Translations under genes and position numbers: made by a program
Shown: piece by piece, positions 48,055-58,680 of the stretch
How positions within the stretch are numbered: the stretch's first letter is position 1
Layout of the letters: every line of letters starts with the position of its first letter
Notes under the pieces: generated by a model
Databases searched by the model: none
What the model was told of the DNA's origin: nothing
What the model saw: the letters and a program-made list of their open reading frames with translations, nothing else
Source: Shewanella sp. NFH-SH190041
GTDB lineage: Bacteria; Pseudomonadota; Gammaproteobacteria; Enterobacterales; Shewanellaceae
Direction: 5' to 3'
Length of the DNA: 64,000 nt
Assembly: GCF_024363255.1 (NCBI RefSeq)
Contig: NZ_AP026070.1
Span: forward strand, 1,488,001-1,552,000

Positions 48055-48131
48055 CTTACGATAGTTTGTTCCCTACCGCTTTGGCGATACAATCGAAGTG
48101 GAATGAATAACAATAACATCGCGAGTAAAGT

Positions 48132-48611
48132 ATGCAGCTGTTTTTAATGAGGCACGGTGAAGCAAGCTATGAGGCTGCATCGGATCGGGAGCGGGTGTTG
48201 ACGGCCGTTGGGCGGCAACAGACCAGTCAAATGAGTCATTGGTTGGCTGAGCGGGTGAGCGGATTTGATTTAGTTCTGGTCAGCCCTTATCTGCGGGTGC
48301 AGCAGACTTGGCAACAATTGAGTTGTGAATTTGCCGAGCCGGGAAAATGGTTAGTCTTGGATGAACTAGTGCCATCCGCCGATGCAGAAGTCGCCGCTCA
48401 GCTGATCTTAGCTTATGCTGCCCAGTGTCAAGCACAACGGGTACTGGTGATTTCCCATATGCCGCTATTGGGTTACCTAGTAAGTGAATTAACCCCTGGG
48501 ATTGAACCGCCGCTATTTGCTACCTCTGCCATAGCGCAGCTTTGCGTGACCGATGATAAAATATCGCTAGAGTCATTGCAGTCCCCTCACACTTTATTGA
48601 CCCATGCTTGA
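48132..48611 (+). CDS. sixA: Phosphohistidine phosphatase SixA
   Basis: A 159-residue histidine-phosphatase enzyme with the catalytic RHGE motif at residues 7-10 and the second His in VISHMPLLGYL. Size and sequence match SixA (E. coli 161), which dephosphorylates phosphohistidine proteins such as ArcB and NPr. Followed by a strong terminator; single gene. Confidence 0.93.
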   Translation: MQLFLMRHGEASYEAASDRERVLTAVGRQQTSQMSHWLAERVSGFDLVLVSPYLRVQQTWQQLSCEFAEPGKWLVLDELVPSADAEVAAQLILAYAAQCQAQRVLVISHMPLLGYLVSELTPGIEPPLFATSAIAQLCVTDDKISLESLQSPHTLLTHA

Positions 48612-48670
48612 GGGATGCAGAGCTTGGCGACAAGGGTAAAATAGGATTGGACGAGTTAGCGAGATAAATT

Positions 48671-48698
48671 AAGGCAAGCATTACAGGCTTGCCTTTTT
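48671..48698. terminator. Intrinsic terminator between sixA and smrB
   Basis: AAGGCAAGC, loop of seven, GCTTGCCTT followed by TTT. Convergent position. Confidence 0.88.
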
Positions 48699-48769
48699 AT
48701 TGCTTGGCGTTTAATGGCGATATGAAGTATCGCCATTGTGTTTATGCCTATACCGGTGTTGGAGACCGC

Positions 48770-49300
48770 TTAACGGCGATGGGGATGCTCACCAATATCC
48801 ACCAGCACAAGTAATGCGGCATCACTACCCCATTCTCTGGATGCCTGATGGAAGGCTTTGACCTGAGGGTGTTGTGCCAACCACATGGGCACTTGTTGCT
48901 TTAAGATGCCGGTGCCATAACCGTGCATAATGCAGCAACATTGACTGTGCTGTTTGATACAGGCATGGAGCAGGGCGGCAATTTCGAGCTTGGCTTCGCT
49001 TTGACGGTAGCCGTGCAGATCCAGCAGTAAATCAGGCACATAGTCACCCCGCCGCAGACGTTTTAACTCCAGGCTGTTGATATCTGCTCTTAGCCAGCGC
49101 ATGGGCCCATCACTGGGCAATAATGGCTGGTAAGTGTCCGAAAAATAGCTATCTGACTCTACCTGAACGGCTTTTTCAACCATTTCAACTTTGGTTTTCA
49201 GCGGTGTACCAAAATGCCGGCGGTCTTGCTGTAATGGCTTGATATCACCAACCAGCTCGGCAAAGGTTTCAGGTATGTCTTTGGTGTTTTTGGCATTCAT
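48770..49300 (-). CDS. smrB: Smr-domain endonuclease SmrB
   Basis: A 176-residue protein with a C-terminal Smr domain: VPDLLLDLHGYRQSEAKLEI, the CIMHGYGTGILKQQVPMWL block with HGxGxG, and HPQVKAFHQA. The N-terminal helical region is typical of SmrB, which cleaves mRNA at collided ribosomes. It is divergent from prmB, the conserved gammaproteobacterial arrangement. No strong ribosome site. Confidence 0.92.
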   Translation of the reverse strand: MNAKNTKDIPETFAELVGDIKPLQQDRRHFGTPLKTKVEMVEKAVQVESDSYFSDTYQPLLPSDGPMRWLRADINSLELKRLRRGDYVPDLLLDLHGYRQSEAKLEIAALLHACIKQHSQCCCIMHGYGTGILKQQVPMWLAQHPQVKAFHQASREWGSDAALLVLVDIGEHPHRR

Positions 49301-49436
49301 AGCAGCATTTTATCGCAAAAAAGCTGTTAGTGTGAGTTATCCGTGATGAAATTCCGCGGAAAGTCTCACCGTTGGGCAGTGGATCATGGCCTGAGTTCAG
49401 TTACAATAGCTCGGGTAATTTTTGCTGGAGCCTATT

Positions 49437-50381
49437 TTGGACAAGATCTTTGTAGATGAAGCCGTTACTGAGCTGAAAACCATCGGCGATATGCTGCGTT
49501 GGGCAGTGAGCCGTTTTAATGATGCCGGTATTTATTATGGCCATGGGACAGATAATGCGTGGGATGAAGCTGTCGCGCTGGTACTGCACGCCCTGCATCT
49601 GCCTGATGAGCTGGGACAGCAGGTGGTCAATGCCAACCTGACCAGCAGTGAAAAACATAAGATTGTTGACCTGATTATCCGTCGGGTACGTGAACGTTTG
49701 CCTGTGCCATATTTGACCAATGTCGCGCGTTTTGCGGGATTGGACTTTTATGTCGATGAGCGGGTATTGGTACCACGCTCACCTATCGGTGAAATGATTG
49801 GCAATGGGTTTGCGCCTTGGTTGTATAACCGCCAGGTTAACCGGGTGTTGGATCTGTGTACCGGTAGCGGCTGTATCGCCATTGCTTGTGCTTATGAATT
49901 TGAAGATGCCGAAGTCGATGCGCTGGATATCAGTGATGATGCGCTGGAAGTGGCCCAAATCAACGTGGAAAATCTTGGGGTGATGGATCGGGTCTTCCCG
50001 ATGCAGTCTGATTTATTCAGCGCCATTCCTAAAGGCCCGCAGTATGATCTGATTGTTTCCAATCCACCTTATGTGGATCAGGAAGACATTGATGATATGC
50101 CACAGGAATATCACCATGAACCTGCGTTGGGGCTTGCCTCAGGCCGTGATGGATTGGATATTACCAAGCGTATTTTGGCCAACGCGGCGGACTACCTGAC
50201 CGAAGAAGGTGTGCTGGTGGTGGAAGTGGGTAACTCCATGGTGCATCTGATGGAGCAATTCCCCGAAGTACCTTTCACTTGGGTTAGCTTCGAAAATGGT
50301 GGTGACGGCGTCTTTGTTTTGACCCGTGATCAGTTGCTGGAAAATGAATCCTTGTTTGCCATTTACAAGGACAGAGATTAA
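49437..50381 (+). CDS. prmB: 50S ribosomal protein L3 glutamine methyltransferase
   Basis: A class I SAM-dependent methyltransferase modifying L3 Gln150. The start is the TTG at 49437 (giving [13 protein letters not shown], matching E. coli PrmB), supported by CTGGAG six bases upstream; 314 residues. SAM-binding [15 protein letters not shown] and the catalytic NPPYVD motif are present. A terminator follows. Confidence 0.95.
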   Translation: MDKIFVDEAVTELKTIGDMLRWAVSRFNDAGIYYGHGTDNAWDEAVALVLHALHLPDELGQQVVNANLTSSEKHKIVDLIIRRVRERLPVPYLTNVARFAGLDFYVDERVLVPRSPIGEMIGNGFAPWLYNRQVNRVLDLCTGSGCIAIACAYEFEDAEVDALDISDDALEVAQINVENLGVMDRVFPMQSDLFSAIPKGPQYDLIVSNPPYVDQEDIDDMPQEYHHEPALGLASGRDGLDITKRILANAADYLTEEGVLVVEVGNSMVHLMEQFPEVPFTWVSFENGGDGVFVLTRDQLLENESLFAIYKDRD

Positions 50382-50388
50382 CAGCATC

Positions 50389-50414
50389 AACCGGCGGCTT
50401 AGGCCGCCGGTTTT
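50389..50414 (+). terminator. Intrinsic terminator after prmB
   Basis: AACCGGCGGC, loop TTAG, GCCGCCGGTT then TT. A second inverted repeat (50408-50420 with 50451-50463) overlaps its 3' arm. Confidence 0.9.
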
Positions 50415-50641
50415 GTATTGGTCATAGACAAGCACAGCTAATGGTATGGGCAATACAAAACCGACAGGGTGATAACATATTGATAGGGCTGTGTCTAGCG
50501 GCATTGTACTGCTTTACCTTACGCCATTGCTGCGTATTGGCTCTAATTACAATATTGCGCGGTAGCGCGTCAGAAAACACTTGGCCAGATAATGGCTGTC
50601 GGAATAATATTTAGCCGAATAACAAGAGGATAGACACTGGA

Positions 50642-51739
50642 ATGTCAGGAAATAGTATCGGACAGAATTTTGTTGTGACCACCTTTGGGGAAAGTCATGG
50701 TGTGGCACTGGGGTGTATTATTGATGGCTGTCCGCCGGGGCTGGCATTGACTGCAGAAGATATGCAGCATGATTTAGACCGGCGCAGACCGGGCACTTCG
50801 CGCTACACCACCGCCCGGCGGGAAGCAGATGCTGTGCGTATTCTTTCCGGAGTCTTTGACGGTAAAACCACAGGCACAGCGATAGGCTTGCTGATTGAAA
50901 ACACAGATCAGCGCAGTCAGGATTATTCCAATATTAAAGACGTGTTCCGTCCGGGGCATGCCGATTATACCTACCAGCAAAAATATGGCCTGCGGGATTA
51001 CCGTGGCGGCGGGCGGGCTTCTGCCCGGGAAACGGCCATGCGTGTGGCCGCAGGCGCTGTGGCTAAAAAATACCTGCAGCAAATCCATGGTATTGAGATC
51101 CGCGCTTATTTGTCCCAATTGGGGCCCATTTGTGCCGAGCAAGTGGATTGGGATGAGATTGAACGCAATGCATTTTTCTTTCCTGATGCCAGTAAACTCG
51201 AGGCGCTGGATGAATATATGCGCGCGCTGAAAAAGTCCGGTGACTCTGTTGGGGCTAAAGTCTCTGTGGTCGCCACGAATGTGCCAGTTGGCTTGGGCGA
51301 GCCGGTATTTGATCGGCTGGATGCTGATATTGCCCATGCCTTGATGGGCATTAATGCGGTCAAAGGTGTGGAAATCGGTGATGGTTTTGACGTGGTAACG
51401 CAAACCGGCTCACAACATCGAGATCTGATGACACCCGCTGGGTTTAGCTCTAATCATGCTGGTGGGGTGCTGGGCGGTATTTCATCCGGTCAGCCGATTG
51501 TGGCACATATGGCGCTAAAACCGACATCCAGTATCAGTGTGCCCGGCGACAGTATAGATGTAACCGGCCAGCAGACAGAAGTGGTGACTAAGGGGAGACA
51601 TGATCCCTGTGTCGGGATCCGGGCGGTGCCAATTGCTGAAGCCATGCTGGCGATTGTACTGATGGATCACCTGTTGCGCCATCGGGCACAAAATCAGCAA
51701 GTACAATGCACGACCCCGATATTAGGTATGGCTGAGTGA
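50642..51739 (+). CDS. aroC: Chorismate synthase
   Basis: A 365-residue FMN-dependent enzyme forming chorismate from EPSP. Signatures: [21 protein letters not shown] (N-terminal), [14 protein letters not shown], the [22 protein letters not shown] block, and the C-terminal [18 protein letters not shown]. Length fits (E. coli 361). It precedes an MFS gene by 22 bases, so both are probably cotranscribed. Confidence 0.97.
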   Translation: MSGNSIGQNFVVTTFGESHGVALGCIIDGCPPGLALTAEDMQHDLDRRRPGTSRYTTARREADAVRILSGVFDGKTTGTAIGLLIENTDQRSQDYSNIKDVFRPGHADYTYQQKYGLRDYRGGGRASARETAMRVAAGAVAKKYLQQIHGIEIRAYLSQLGPICAEQVDWDEIERNAFFFPDASKLEALDEYMRALKKSGDSVGAKVSVVATNVPVGLGEPVFDRLDADIAHALMGINAVKGVEIGDGFDVVTQTGSQHRDLMTPAGFSSNHAGGVLGGISSGQPIVAHMALKPTSSISVPGDSIDVTGQQTEVVTKGRHDPCVGIRAVPIAEAMLAIVLMDHLLRHRAQNQQVQCTTPILGMAE

Positions 51740-51761
51740 GCCGGTAAGTGAGCAAATAATC

Positions 51762-52970
51762 ATGGATGATGTCATTTCTGACAGCAGTATTGCCCCGGCG
51801 GCGCAGCAACTTAACTGGCTGCGGGCCTGTTATTTCTTTTTCTTTGCTATTTTGGGCATCATGGTGCCCTATCTTGGGGTGTTTTTTCAAAGCCGAGGGT
51901 TTAACCCGCAAGAAATTGGCCTATTACTGGCGATTTTAATGGGCACGCGCATTATCGCCCCGAATGTCTGGGCCCGGGTGGCCGACCGAACCGGGATGCG
52001 AGTTGAGTTGGTCAAGCTTGGCGCCGCAGCTGCCATGCTCAGTTACACCAGTTTTTTTGTTGACGGCAGTTTTGTTTATCTGGCTGTCAGCCTGATGATT
52101 TATACCTTCTTTTGGAATGCCATTTTAGCCCAGCTGGAAGTGATCACCTTAGATACCTTAGGGGAGAATGCGACCCGCTATGGGGCTATCCGCAGTTGGG
52201 GTAGCGTTGGCTATATCTGCTTGGTCGTGGGCGGTGGCGTTGCGGTGCAATATATTGGCCCTCAGGTAGTGCCTTATCTAGGCATGTTACTGTTTATCGG
52301 CATGTTGTTGTCCTCTCTGCCATTGAAAGCGGCGCGGCGGCCGGCTGCGGCACCGGCGGGGCAGAAGTTATGGCAACCTGCCATTATCTGGTTTTTTATT
52401 TCAGCCATGTTACTGCAGATGAGCGCCGGGCCGTTTTACGGTTTTTTTGTGCTGTACCTTAAGCAATATGGTTACAGCGAGTCCTTGGCCGGGGTTTTGG
52501 TCGCGCTGGGGGTGGTGGCTGAAATTATTATGTTTATGTTCGCTCCTCGGCTTTTGCAACGCTTTGGTGCAATGCCATTGATGGTGCTCAGTTTATGCTT
52601 GACCGTAGTACGCTGGTTGATGATGGCCTACGGCGTAGAACATCTGCTGCTTATCGGTATCAGTCAGCTATTACATGCCTTTACCTTTGGCTTAGTGCAT
52701 GCCGCTTCAATTCAGTTTGTTCATCAACATTTTGACCGGGATCATCAAAGTCAGGGACAGGCGTTGTATGCCAGCTTGGGGTTTGGGTTGGGCGGTGCGC
52801 TGGGGATCTGGATTTGCGGTTATCTGTGGGGAGATGGCAGTGGTGCGGTTTGGACCTGGGTGTTTGCCGCCGGTTGCGCCATGCTGTCCATGTTCGCTGT
52901 GCTGGCGATTCCAGGCAGTGCTGCGCAATGCCGCCGTTTGTTTAGGCGCCAAGCTGTTGCGCCGTTGTAA
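51762..52970 (+). CDS. MFS transporter (HcaT/MFS_1-like)
   Basis: A 402-residue membrane protein with about twelve hydrophobic segments. N-terminal LNWLRACYFFFFAILGIMVP, FFQSRGFNPQEIGLLLAI and GTRIIAPNVWARVADRTGMR match the 3-phenylpropionate transporter-like branch of the major facilitator superfamily; the GVV-type loop and NATRYGAIRSWGSVGY block are also typical. Substrate unknown. It is fixed between aroC and the NAD-kinase-like gene in relatives. Confidence 0.88.
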   Translation: MDDVISDSSIAPAAQQLNWLRACYFFFFAILGIMVPYLGVFFQSRGFNPQEIGLLLAILMGTRIIAPNVWARVADRTGMRVELVKLGAAAAMLSYTSFFVDGSFVYLAVSLMIYTFFWNAILAQLEVITLDTLGENATRYGAIRSWGSVGYICLVVGGGVAVQYIGPQVVPYLGMLLFIGMLLSSLPLKAARRPAAAPAGQKLWQPAIIWFFISAMLLQMSAGPFYGFFVLYLKQYGYSESLAGVLVALGVVAEIIMFMFAPRLLQRFGAMPLMVLSLCLTVVRWLMMAYGVEHLLLIGISQLLHAFTFGLVHAASIQFVHQHFDRDHQSQGQALYASLGFGLGGALGIWICGYLWGDGSGAVWTWVFAAGCAMLSMFAVLAIPGSAAQCRRLFRRQAVAPL

Positions 52971-53145
52971 GCAGAAATGCCATAGGGCGATTTACCCCAA
53001 CATCATGCTTGATAGCACCGGCAAAGGTAAGTTTTCAGCTCAAGAGCGAGATTAAAGATGAACGCTTATTCAAGATGGGTTAAGTCATCGATGCTATTAC
53101 ATGGTGGCCTAGCAACATCATACTAAACGTGGATCAGGGAAGCAG

Positions 53146-54309
53146 ATGCAGCAATTTCGTTTGGCAGTATTGATTAACCCCATGGCAGGCCTGGGAGGCA
53201 GTGTTGCACTGAAGGGCAGTGATGGAATGGCACAAAAGGCATTATCCCTTGGGGCTGAGCCGATGGCAACCATCAGGATGCAGCAGGCGCTGACGCAGCT
53301 ACAACCACTGGCAGCGCGTTTATGTATTGTGACTGGCAGTGGCGCGCTGGGGGCGCATCTGGCTCGGGAGATGGGATTTGAGACTCAGGTTATCCATCAG
53401 AGTGAAACGCCCAGCAGCGCTGATGATACGCGGTCGTTTATCCAAGCCATTAATCAATTGCCTGATGCGGAGCGGGTCGATTTACTGCTGTTTGCTGGCG
53501 GGGATGGAACTGCGAGGGATATTTGCGCCGAATTGGATGAGACGATTCCTGTGCTGGGGGTGCCGGCCGGGGTAAAAATTCACTCCGGTGTGTATGCTGT
53601 GACGCCTGTTGCCGCTGGGCAGGTCGTCAAGATGTTGTTAAGTCGAGAATTGGTCAGTTTAATGACCGCCGATGTGATGGATATTGATGAAGAGGCATTT
53701 CGCCGCGGTGAAGTGCGGGCAAGGCGTTATGGTGAGATGACGGTACCGGCCGCACCGGCTTATGTTCAAGCGGTAAAAATGGGTGGTCGGGAAGTGGATG
53801 AGCTGGTGCTGGCTGACATTGCGGCTGAGGTGGTCAGTCAGATGGAAGATGAGCTGTATATTATGGGCTCTGGCAGCACTGTGGCCGCAGTGATGGCAGA
53901 GCTTAGATTGGATAACACCCTGTTGGGGGTTGATCTGGTGCAGCACCATAGCTTAGTTGGCCGCGATATGACGGCCACTGAACTGTTAGCGGCAACAGCG
54001 GGACAGACGGTAAAGTTGGTGATCACGCTTATCGGCGGTCAGGGGCATGTTTTCGGTCGTGGGAATCAGCAGTTGTCTGCCGAGCTTATTCACCGTATTG
54101 GTCGAGAAAATATTCTGATTGTTGCCACCAAAACCAAGTTGAAAGCCTTGGGTGGACGGCCTCTTATCAGTGACAGTGGCGACCCGGCGCTTGACCAGGC
54201 TTTGAGCGGTTATTACCGCATAATCACTGGATACCGTGATTATGTTATGTATCAGGTTGCTAATCCTGATATGGTGTCGAGCCAGAATGATGCCTGCACG
54301 GCAGAATAA
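53146..54309 (+). CDS. ATP-NAD kinase family protein (COG3199 type)
   Basis: A 387-residue protein. An N-terminal LINPMAGLGGSVALKGSDG and the LLFAGGDGTARDI motif place it in the NAD kinase/diacylglycerol kinase superfamily, COG3199 group, distinct from NadK. GGDGT is the ATP/NAD-binding loop. Substrate is unproven. The preceding intergenic region of 175 bases is featureless. Next gene, yfcL, starts 11 bases later, suggesting one operon. Confidence 0.88.
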   Translation: MQQFRLAVLINPMAGLGGSVALKGSDGMAQKALSLGAEPMATIRMQQALTQLQPLAARLCIVTGSGALGAHLAREMGFETQVIHQSETPSSADDTRSFIQAINQLPDAERVDLLLFAGGDGTARDICAELDETIPVLGVPAGVKIHSGVYAVTPVAAGQVVKMLLSRELVSLMTADVMDIDEEAFRRGEVRARRYGEMTVPAAPAYVQAVKMGGREVDELVLADIAAEVVSQMEDELYIMGSGSTVAAVMAELRLDNTLLGVDLVQHHSLVGRDMTATELLAATAGQTVKLVITLIGGQGHVFGRGNQQLSAELIHRIGRENILIVATKTKLKALGGRPLISDSGDPALDQALSGYYRIITGYRDYVMYQVANPDMVSSQNDACTAE

Positions 54310-54320
54310 ACGGAGAGATC

Positions 54321-54590
54321 ATGTTAGAGAAGTACGAACAGACACTGGATCAATGGATTAGCACCATAGTGGCCGATGGGGATGATGATGCCCTGTTTGC
54401 CAGTGGTTATCTGCAGGGGCATTTCGCGGTCGTGTTGAGCGAAATGGAGCATGATGGCCAGACGGATATGGCAGCGCTGGATCAACGTATGCAGGCTTGT
54501 CTGGGGCAAGCCACCCGTGAGTTGGAAGACCATGACTACCGTTTGGTAGAGCAGGCTTGGCATACTCTGCGTAGTGCTATTATTGCTTGA
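54321..54590 (+). CDS. yfcL: YfcL family protein
   Basis: An 89-residue acidic helical protein, MLEKYEQTLDQWISTIVADG onward with DDALFASGYLQGHFAVVLSE, matching the YfcL family. In E. coli yfcL is near mnmC-fabB, as here. Function is unknown. A ribosome site (CGGAGAGATC) precedes it. Confidence 0.9.
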   Translation: MLEKYEQTLDQWISTIVADGDDDALFASGYLQGHFAVVLSEMEHDGQTDMAALDQRMQACLGQATRELEDHDYRLVEQAWHTLRSAIIA

Positions 54591-54953
54591 TTATTACGAT
54601 AATCTCATTATTGCGAGTGAGAGATTGCGTGCTCAATATTAGCGCGAAAATATGACCTCCCGTCTATGCGTGAGCCGCAAGCGGTCGCAGTAAGCGGTTG
54701 CAGATAATGGCGGTATAAACAATACGCGGGGCTATATGGCACCGCGTGTTGTTTGATGCAGATAGTGCTTGTTTTCTCCTGTCAGATCACCGCCATCATG
54801 CGACGCAAACTTGCCTACGTTCCTTGTTTCTTATTCCCTATTTTATCACTGGTGATAGTACGCTAAAGGCTTAATCACAACGCAATGCCGGGCAAATTGG
54901 GTCTGGTGATTCTTGCTTATTTGTCTCAGTATCCGTAACGCGCTGTTAAAGGA
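54591..54953. other. yfcL/mnmC convergent intergenic region
   Basis: 363 bases between convergent genes. There is no clear T-tract terminator and no gene. Confidence 0.5.
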
Positions 54954-56939
54954 CTATATTCCCTCAGGGCTTAGCTGAATCGGACGGCCTTTAATCAGTT
55001 TTCTGAGCCACATTCTTCCAGGACTGAGTCGCGCCAATATATCCTGATTAACAGGCGCGGGTTGCTGCAGTATTTGCGCGGCAAGAATATCCGCTGTAAG
55101 CGGCGCTGAGCAGATGCCGCGGCTACCAAGCCCACCGAGTAGGTAAAGTCCGCCATAACTTGGGATCCCATTGTGCTGCCAATATGCCGCATCGTGTTGA
55201 TAATGGGCGGCCAGCTCAGCCAGACGCTCTGTGTCTGGTGCATTGCCCGCCATCGGGAAATGATCCCGGCTAACCATGCGTACCCCGACTCTGGCATCAT
55301 TAGCGCTGATATCAATATCGGCCAGCCAAGGCTGCGCCGGATAGTCACGTATGAAACGTGCGGCATTATCTTGTTGCTCCTGCACGCTAAAGCTTAGTTC
55401 TTTACAGCCTTTCACATAACTGGCTCCGAGACAGTGATTGCCAGATTGTGCCGGGGTTAAATAACCTTCAGCGCACAATACACAATTGAGCTCAGCCAGT
55501 GCCCCTTGAGCAGGAATATGGCTGACTTGACCTCGAAATGGACTCAAAGGCAGGGCTTGGGTTTGGGGAAATGCGGTCAGCTCACTGCCATTAGCCAAAA
55601 TCACTTGCGCAAATGGGCCAAATTGCTGCCCTTGTTGATCCTGCAGCCACCAATGCCCGTCTTGCTGTTGCAAAGTAACAATGCGTTTTTGCATATGGGG
55701 GGTGATTGTCAACTGTTTGGCCGCTTGGGCCAACATGGCATCGGCGTATTGCGCAGGGCTAACCCAAGCGCCCCGGGGATAAAAAATTCCTCCGGTATCT
55801 AAAGTGAGTGCTGCCCGTTTTTGGGCACATTCAATATCAGCCCAGTTTAGGACGGTTGCAGGCCAGGGGCGCTCTGCCAGTCGAGTCAGTTTGTCTAGGC
55901 TTTGGGCATCATAAGGAGTTTGTAGTACACCACAAAAATCATGGGCAATATGGTGGCCTTGGGTTGCCAGTGAATGTAATCGCATGGCGCTGAAGGCAAA
56001 CGCTTGCAGATAAAATTGACTTAATGGATTGTGATCGGCACTGAGTAGTGGATACAACGCCCCTTGACGGTTGCCCGATGCGCCCATGGCAAATTGGGCA
56101 TCCTGACAAAAAATCGTTACCTGTCGATGAGCTTCGCTGAGACTTCGCTCAGCCAGTGACAGGCATAGCGCGGCAGTGGCAATACCGCCGCCAATAATAG
56201 CAATAGGGTGCGTATTGTCATTGATATCGCGAGATGGGGTACTGGGTAGGCATTGCGACGATAAGGTCGCCCGGGAATCTTCTGCGTTAGTGGTATTAGC
56301 CAGTGCCTGTTGTAATTGTGCATCGAGTGTTGGGTGCCAACACTGCGGCATTTGTTGGGCTGATTCAATATCTGTGGTGGACAATGTATTCAGACGCGGC
56401 TTATTCGACAATGATCCATTAAAACCAGCCTTAGAGATAGTGCTCATATTGCCTTGGCGCAGCGTATTTATGGCCTTAAAGACAGGTTGAGCAGTATCTT
56501 GGTGAGCATGTAGCAGCCAATCACAGCAGTCCGGTGCTAACCAGATAAAATCGGGTGGCGTAGGTTGCTCAAATGCCCTGATGGCCATCAGAGTACTATC
56601 AATCGTGAGGGTCAGGTTGAAGCCCTGTTCGATCACCAAGTGTTGACTGGCCCCTTGGGCAATGTCGCCATCGAGGGGAAAGAAATCAAATCCCTCTTGG
56701 CGCAACCATGACCAGTTGGGTTGGGATTGGCAGAAGCAGTGCAGGTGAATTTTTCGCTTTGCCGTGGCCAAATGGCGCAATTGCGTTAGCAGGATAAAAT
56801 CGCTGCGGCAGAGTAGGATGCAGGATAAAATGTTACCTGTTGCCGGGTAATTGGCGACAGAATGTAACAGCTTTGCTGGAATTTGAGACTGAATCGTCGA
56901 CATTTTGGCTGAGTTTCCCTGCTGGCGGGGTAAAGTCAT
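54954..56939 (-). CDS. mnmC: MnmC: FAD oxidoreductase with degenerate N-terminal methyltransferase domain
   Basis: A 661-residue protein for the last steps of mnm5s2U34 tRNA modification. The start is supported by CCGGAGTAA before ATG. From about residue 244 the FAD-dependent oxidoreductase domain is intact: IAIIGGGIATAALCLSLAER, ASGNRQGALYPLLS, and the C-terminal GGLGSRGICSAPL. The first 240 residues align only loosely with the methyltransferase domain of E. coli MnmC: the SAM motif ESGFGTGLNF is unrecognisable, and the FLDGFAPAKNPDMW segment reads WLAPDCCDWLL. I infer that only the oxidase half is active. It is divergent from fabB and convergent with yfcL. Confidence 0.85.
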   Translation of the reverse strand: MTLPRQQGNSAKMSTIQSQIPAKLLHSVANYPATGNILSCILLCRSDFILLTQLRHLATAKRKIHLHCFCQSQPNWSWLRQEGFDFFPLDGDIAQGASQHLVIEQGFNLTLTIDSTLMAIRAFEQPTPPDFIWLAPDCCDWLLHAHQDTAQPVFKAINTLRQGNMSTISKAGFNGSLSNKPRLNTLSTTDIESAQQMPQCWHPTLDAQLQQALANTTNAEDSRATLSSQCLPSTPSRDINDNTHPIAIIGGGIATAALCLSLAERSLSEAHRQVTIFCQDAQFAMGASGNRQGALYPLLSADHNPLSQFYLQAFAFSAMRLHSLATQGHHIAHDFCGVLQTPYDAQSLDKLTRLAERPWPATVLNWADIECAQKRAALTLDTGGIFYPRGAWVSPAQYADAMLAQAAKQLTITPHMQKRIVTLQQQDGHWWLQDQQGQQFGPFAQVILANGSELTAFPQTQALPLSPFRGQVSHIPAQGALAELNCVLCAEGYLTPAQSGNHCLGASYVKGCKELSFSVQEQQDNAARFIRDYPAQPWLADIDISANDARVGVRMVSRDHFPMAGNAPDTERLAELAAHYQHDAAYWQHNGIPSYGGLYLLGGLGSRGICSAPLTADILAAQILQQPAPVNQDILARLSPGRMWLRKLIKGRPIQLSPEGI

Positions 56940-57071
56940 TTACTCCGGTGTCTTCAGTGGGCATTATTTTACCCCTGTTTATGGAAAGCTGACCACTTGG
57001 CCTCAATTAAAGGGGTAGTATTGGGTCAGTTGATTTTTTGGTCCTGACAATTACGGAATGGATAGTAAACA

Positions 57072-58283
57072 ATGAAAAGAGTCGTAATCACCGGAATGGG
57101 TATTGTTTCGAGCATCGGTAATAACAAAAACGAAGTGATTGAATCACTGAAAGCCGGGCGCAGTGGTGTGACTCACTCTGAGCAGTTTGAAGAGATGAAA
57201 CTGCGCAGTCAGGTGTGGGGTGATATCAAACTTAATCCTGCCGATTTAATTGACCGTAAAGCGCTGCGCTTTATGGGTGATGCCGCAGCCTATGCTTATC
57301 TGGCGATGCAAGAAGCAATTGCTGATGCTGAGCTGGAAGAGAGCCAATATTCTGATCCTCGGGTTGGTTTGGTTGTCGGTTCAGGCGGTGCATCTTCTTC
57401 TAACCAGGTACAGGCTGCCGATACGCTGCGCGCTAAAGGTGTGAAACGGGTTGGCCCTTATATTGTGCCACGCATTATGGCCAGTACCACCAGTGCCTGT
57501 TTGGCAACACCGTTTAAAATCAAAGGTGTTAACTATTCCATCAGTTCTGCTTGTGCGACCAGTGCCCACTGTATTGGTCACGCCGCTGAATTAATTCAGC
57601 TGGGTAAGCAAGACATGGTGTTTGCCGGTGGTGCAGAAGAGCTAGATTGGACTTTGGCCATGGGCTTTGATGCTATGGGCGCATTGTCTACCAAGTACAA
57701 CGACACCCCACAGCAAGCCTCTCGTCCTTATGATGCTAACCGTGATGGTTTTGTGATGTCAGCAGGTGGTGGCATTGTTGTCGTCGAAGAGTTGGAACAT
57801 GCTTTGGCTCGCGGCGCGAAAATTTATGCAGAAATTATTGGTTATGGCGCATCATCTGATGGTTATGACATGGTTGCACCTTCTGGAGAAGGCGCAGTGC
57901 GTTGTATGCAACAGGCTCTGGCGGATGTTGAAGGTGAGATTGATTATGTCAACACGCATGGTACCTCAACACCTGTGGGTGATGTGCGTGAGCTGGAAGC
58001 GCTGAAAGAAGTTTTCGGTGACAAGATGCCAGCCATTGCCTCAACTAAGTCTATGACTGGTCATGCCTTAGGCGCTGCTGGCGTGCATGAAGCAATTTAT
58101 TCAACCTTGATGCTGACCAATAACTTCATTGCTCCAAGTATCAATATTGAAACGCTAGATGAAAATGCGCAAGGATTGCCAATTGTGACTGAGTTTGAAG
58201 AAAAAGAATTAAACACAGTCATGAGTAACAGTTTTGGTTTCGGTGGTACTAATGCCACGTTAGTGCTGAAAAAATACCGTTAA
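57072..58283 (+). CDS. fabB: 3-oxoacyl-[acyl-carrier-protein] synthase I (FabB)
   Basis: A 403-residue ketoacyl-ACP synthase elongating unsaturated fatty acids. The catalytic triad is visible: Cys161 in [15 protein letters not shown], His in [11 protein letters not shown], and His in [12 protein letters not shown]; the C-terminal [13 protein letters not shown] is standard. Close similarity to E. coli FabB, rather than FabF, through [16 protein letters not shown] strong terminator follows. Confidence 0.97.
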   Translation: MKRVVITGMGIVSSIGNNKNEVIESLKAGRSGVTHSEQFEEMKLRSQVWGDIKLNPADLIDRKALRFMGDAAAYAYLAMQEAIADAELEESQYSDPRVGLVVGSGGASSSNQVQAADTLRAKGVKRVGPYIVPRIMASTTSACLATPFKIKGVNYSISSACATSAHCIGHAAELIQLGKQDMVFAGGAEELDWTLAMGFDAMGALSTKYNDTPQQASRPYDANRDGFVMSAGGGIVVVEELEHALARGAKIYAEIIGYGASSDGYDMVAPSGEGAVRCMQQALADVEGEIDYVNTHGTSTPVGDVRELEALKEVFGDKMPAIASTKSMTGHALGAAGVHEAIYSTLMLTNNFIAPSINIETLDENAQGLPIVTEFEEKELNTVMSNSFGFGGTNATLVLKKYR

Positions 58284-58680
58284 GCATATTTGGCTGTCTG
58301 ATACGACAACACTTGTATTTATTTTAAAAGGGAAGCTTAGCTTCCCTTTTTTACTGTGTGAAAAGTAGAGGTTTAACTGCTATCAGTGATGGTCAGCCGT
58401 TATTGGCTTTGAAGGGGATTTATGATTGTAAAACCAAAGCCATTATACTGCGTTAATCGGTACTGAGATTTTGAGAACATAAAAGCGGTATTAATTTTGG
58501 CGATGAAAGTAAAGGTTTGCAACAATACGCGCGTTAATAGATGTAGTAGCTGTTAGATACGGTATTTATTTTCAGGTTTTAATTGAAAGTAGTCTTATCA
58601 CATCTTCAAAATTTATATCCCCGACATGTGTTGATTTATAAAAAATGTTGACAACAATATTTAGTTGTTACCTATTTTCG
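58284..58680. other. Boundary region fabB to accessory insertion
   Basis: About 400 bases. After the terminator, composition becomes A+T-rich from about 58500. No gene, tRNA or direct repeat is apparent. Confidence 0.5.
58326..58352 (+). terminator. Intrinsic terminator after fabB
   Basis: AAAAGGGAAGC, loop TTA, GCTTCCCTTTTTT. Confidence 0.92.

Noticed and set aside
56940..57071. FadR-like site upstream of fabB
   Set aside because: Short GGTC-like pieces are present but spacing does not fit the FadR consensus core.
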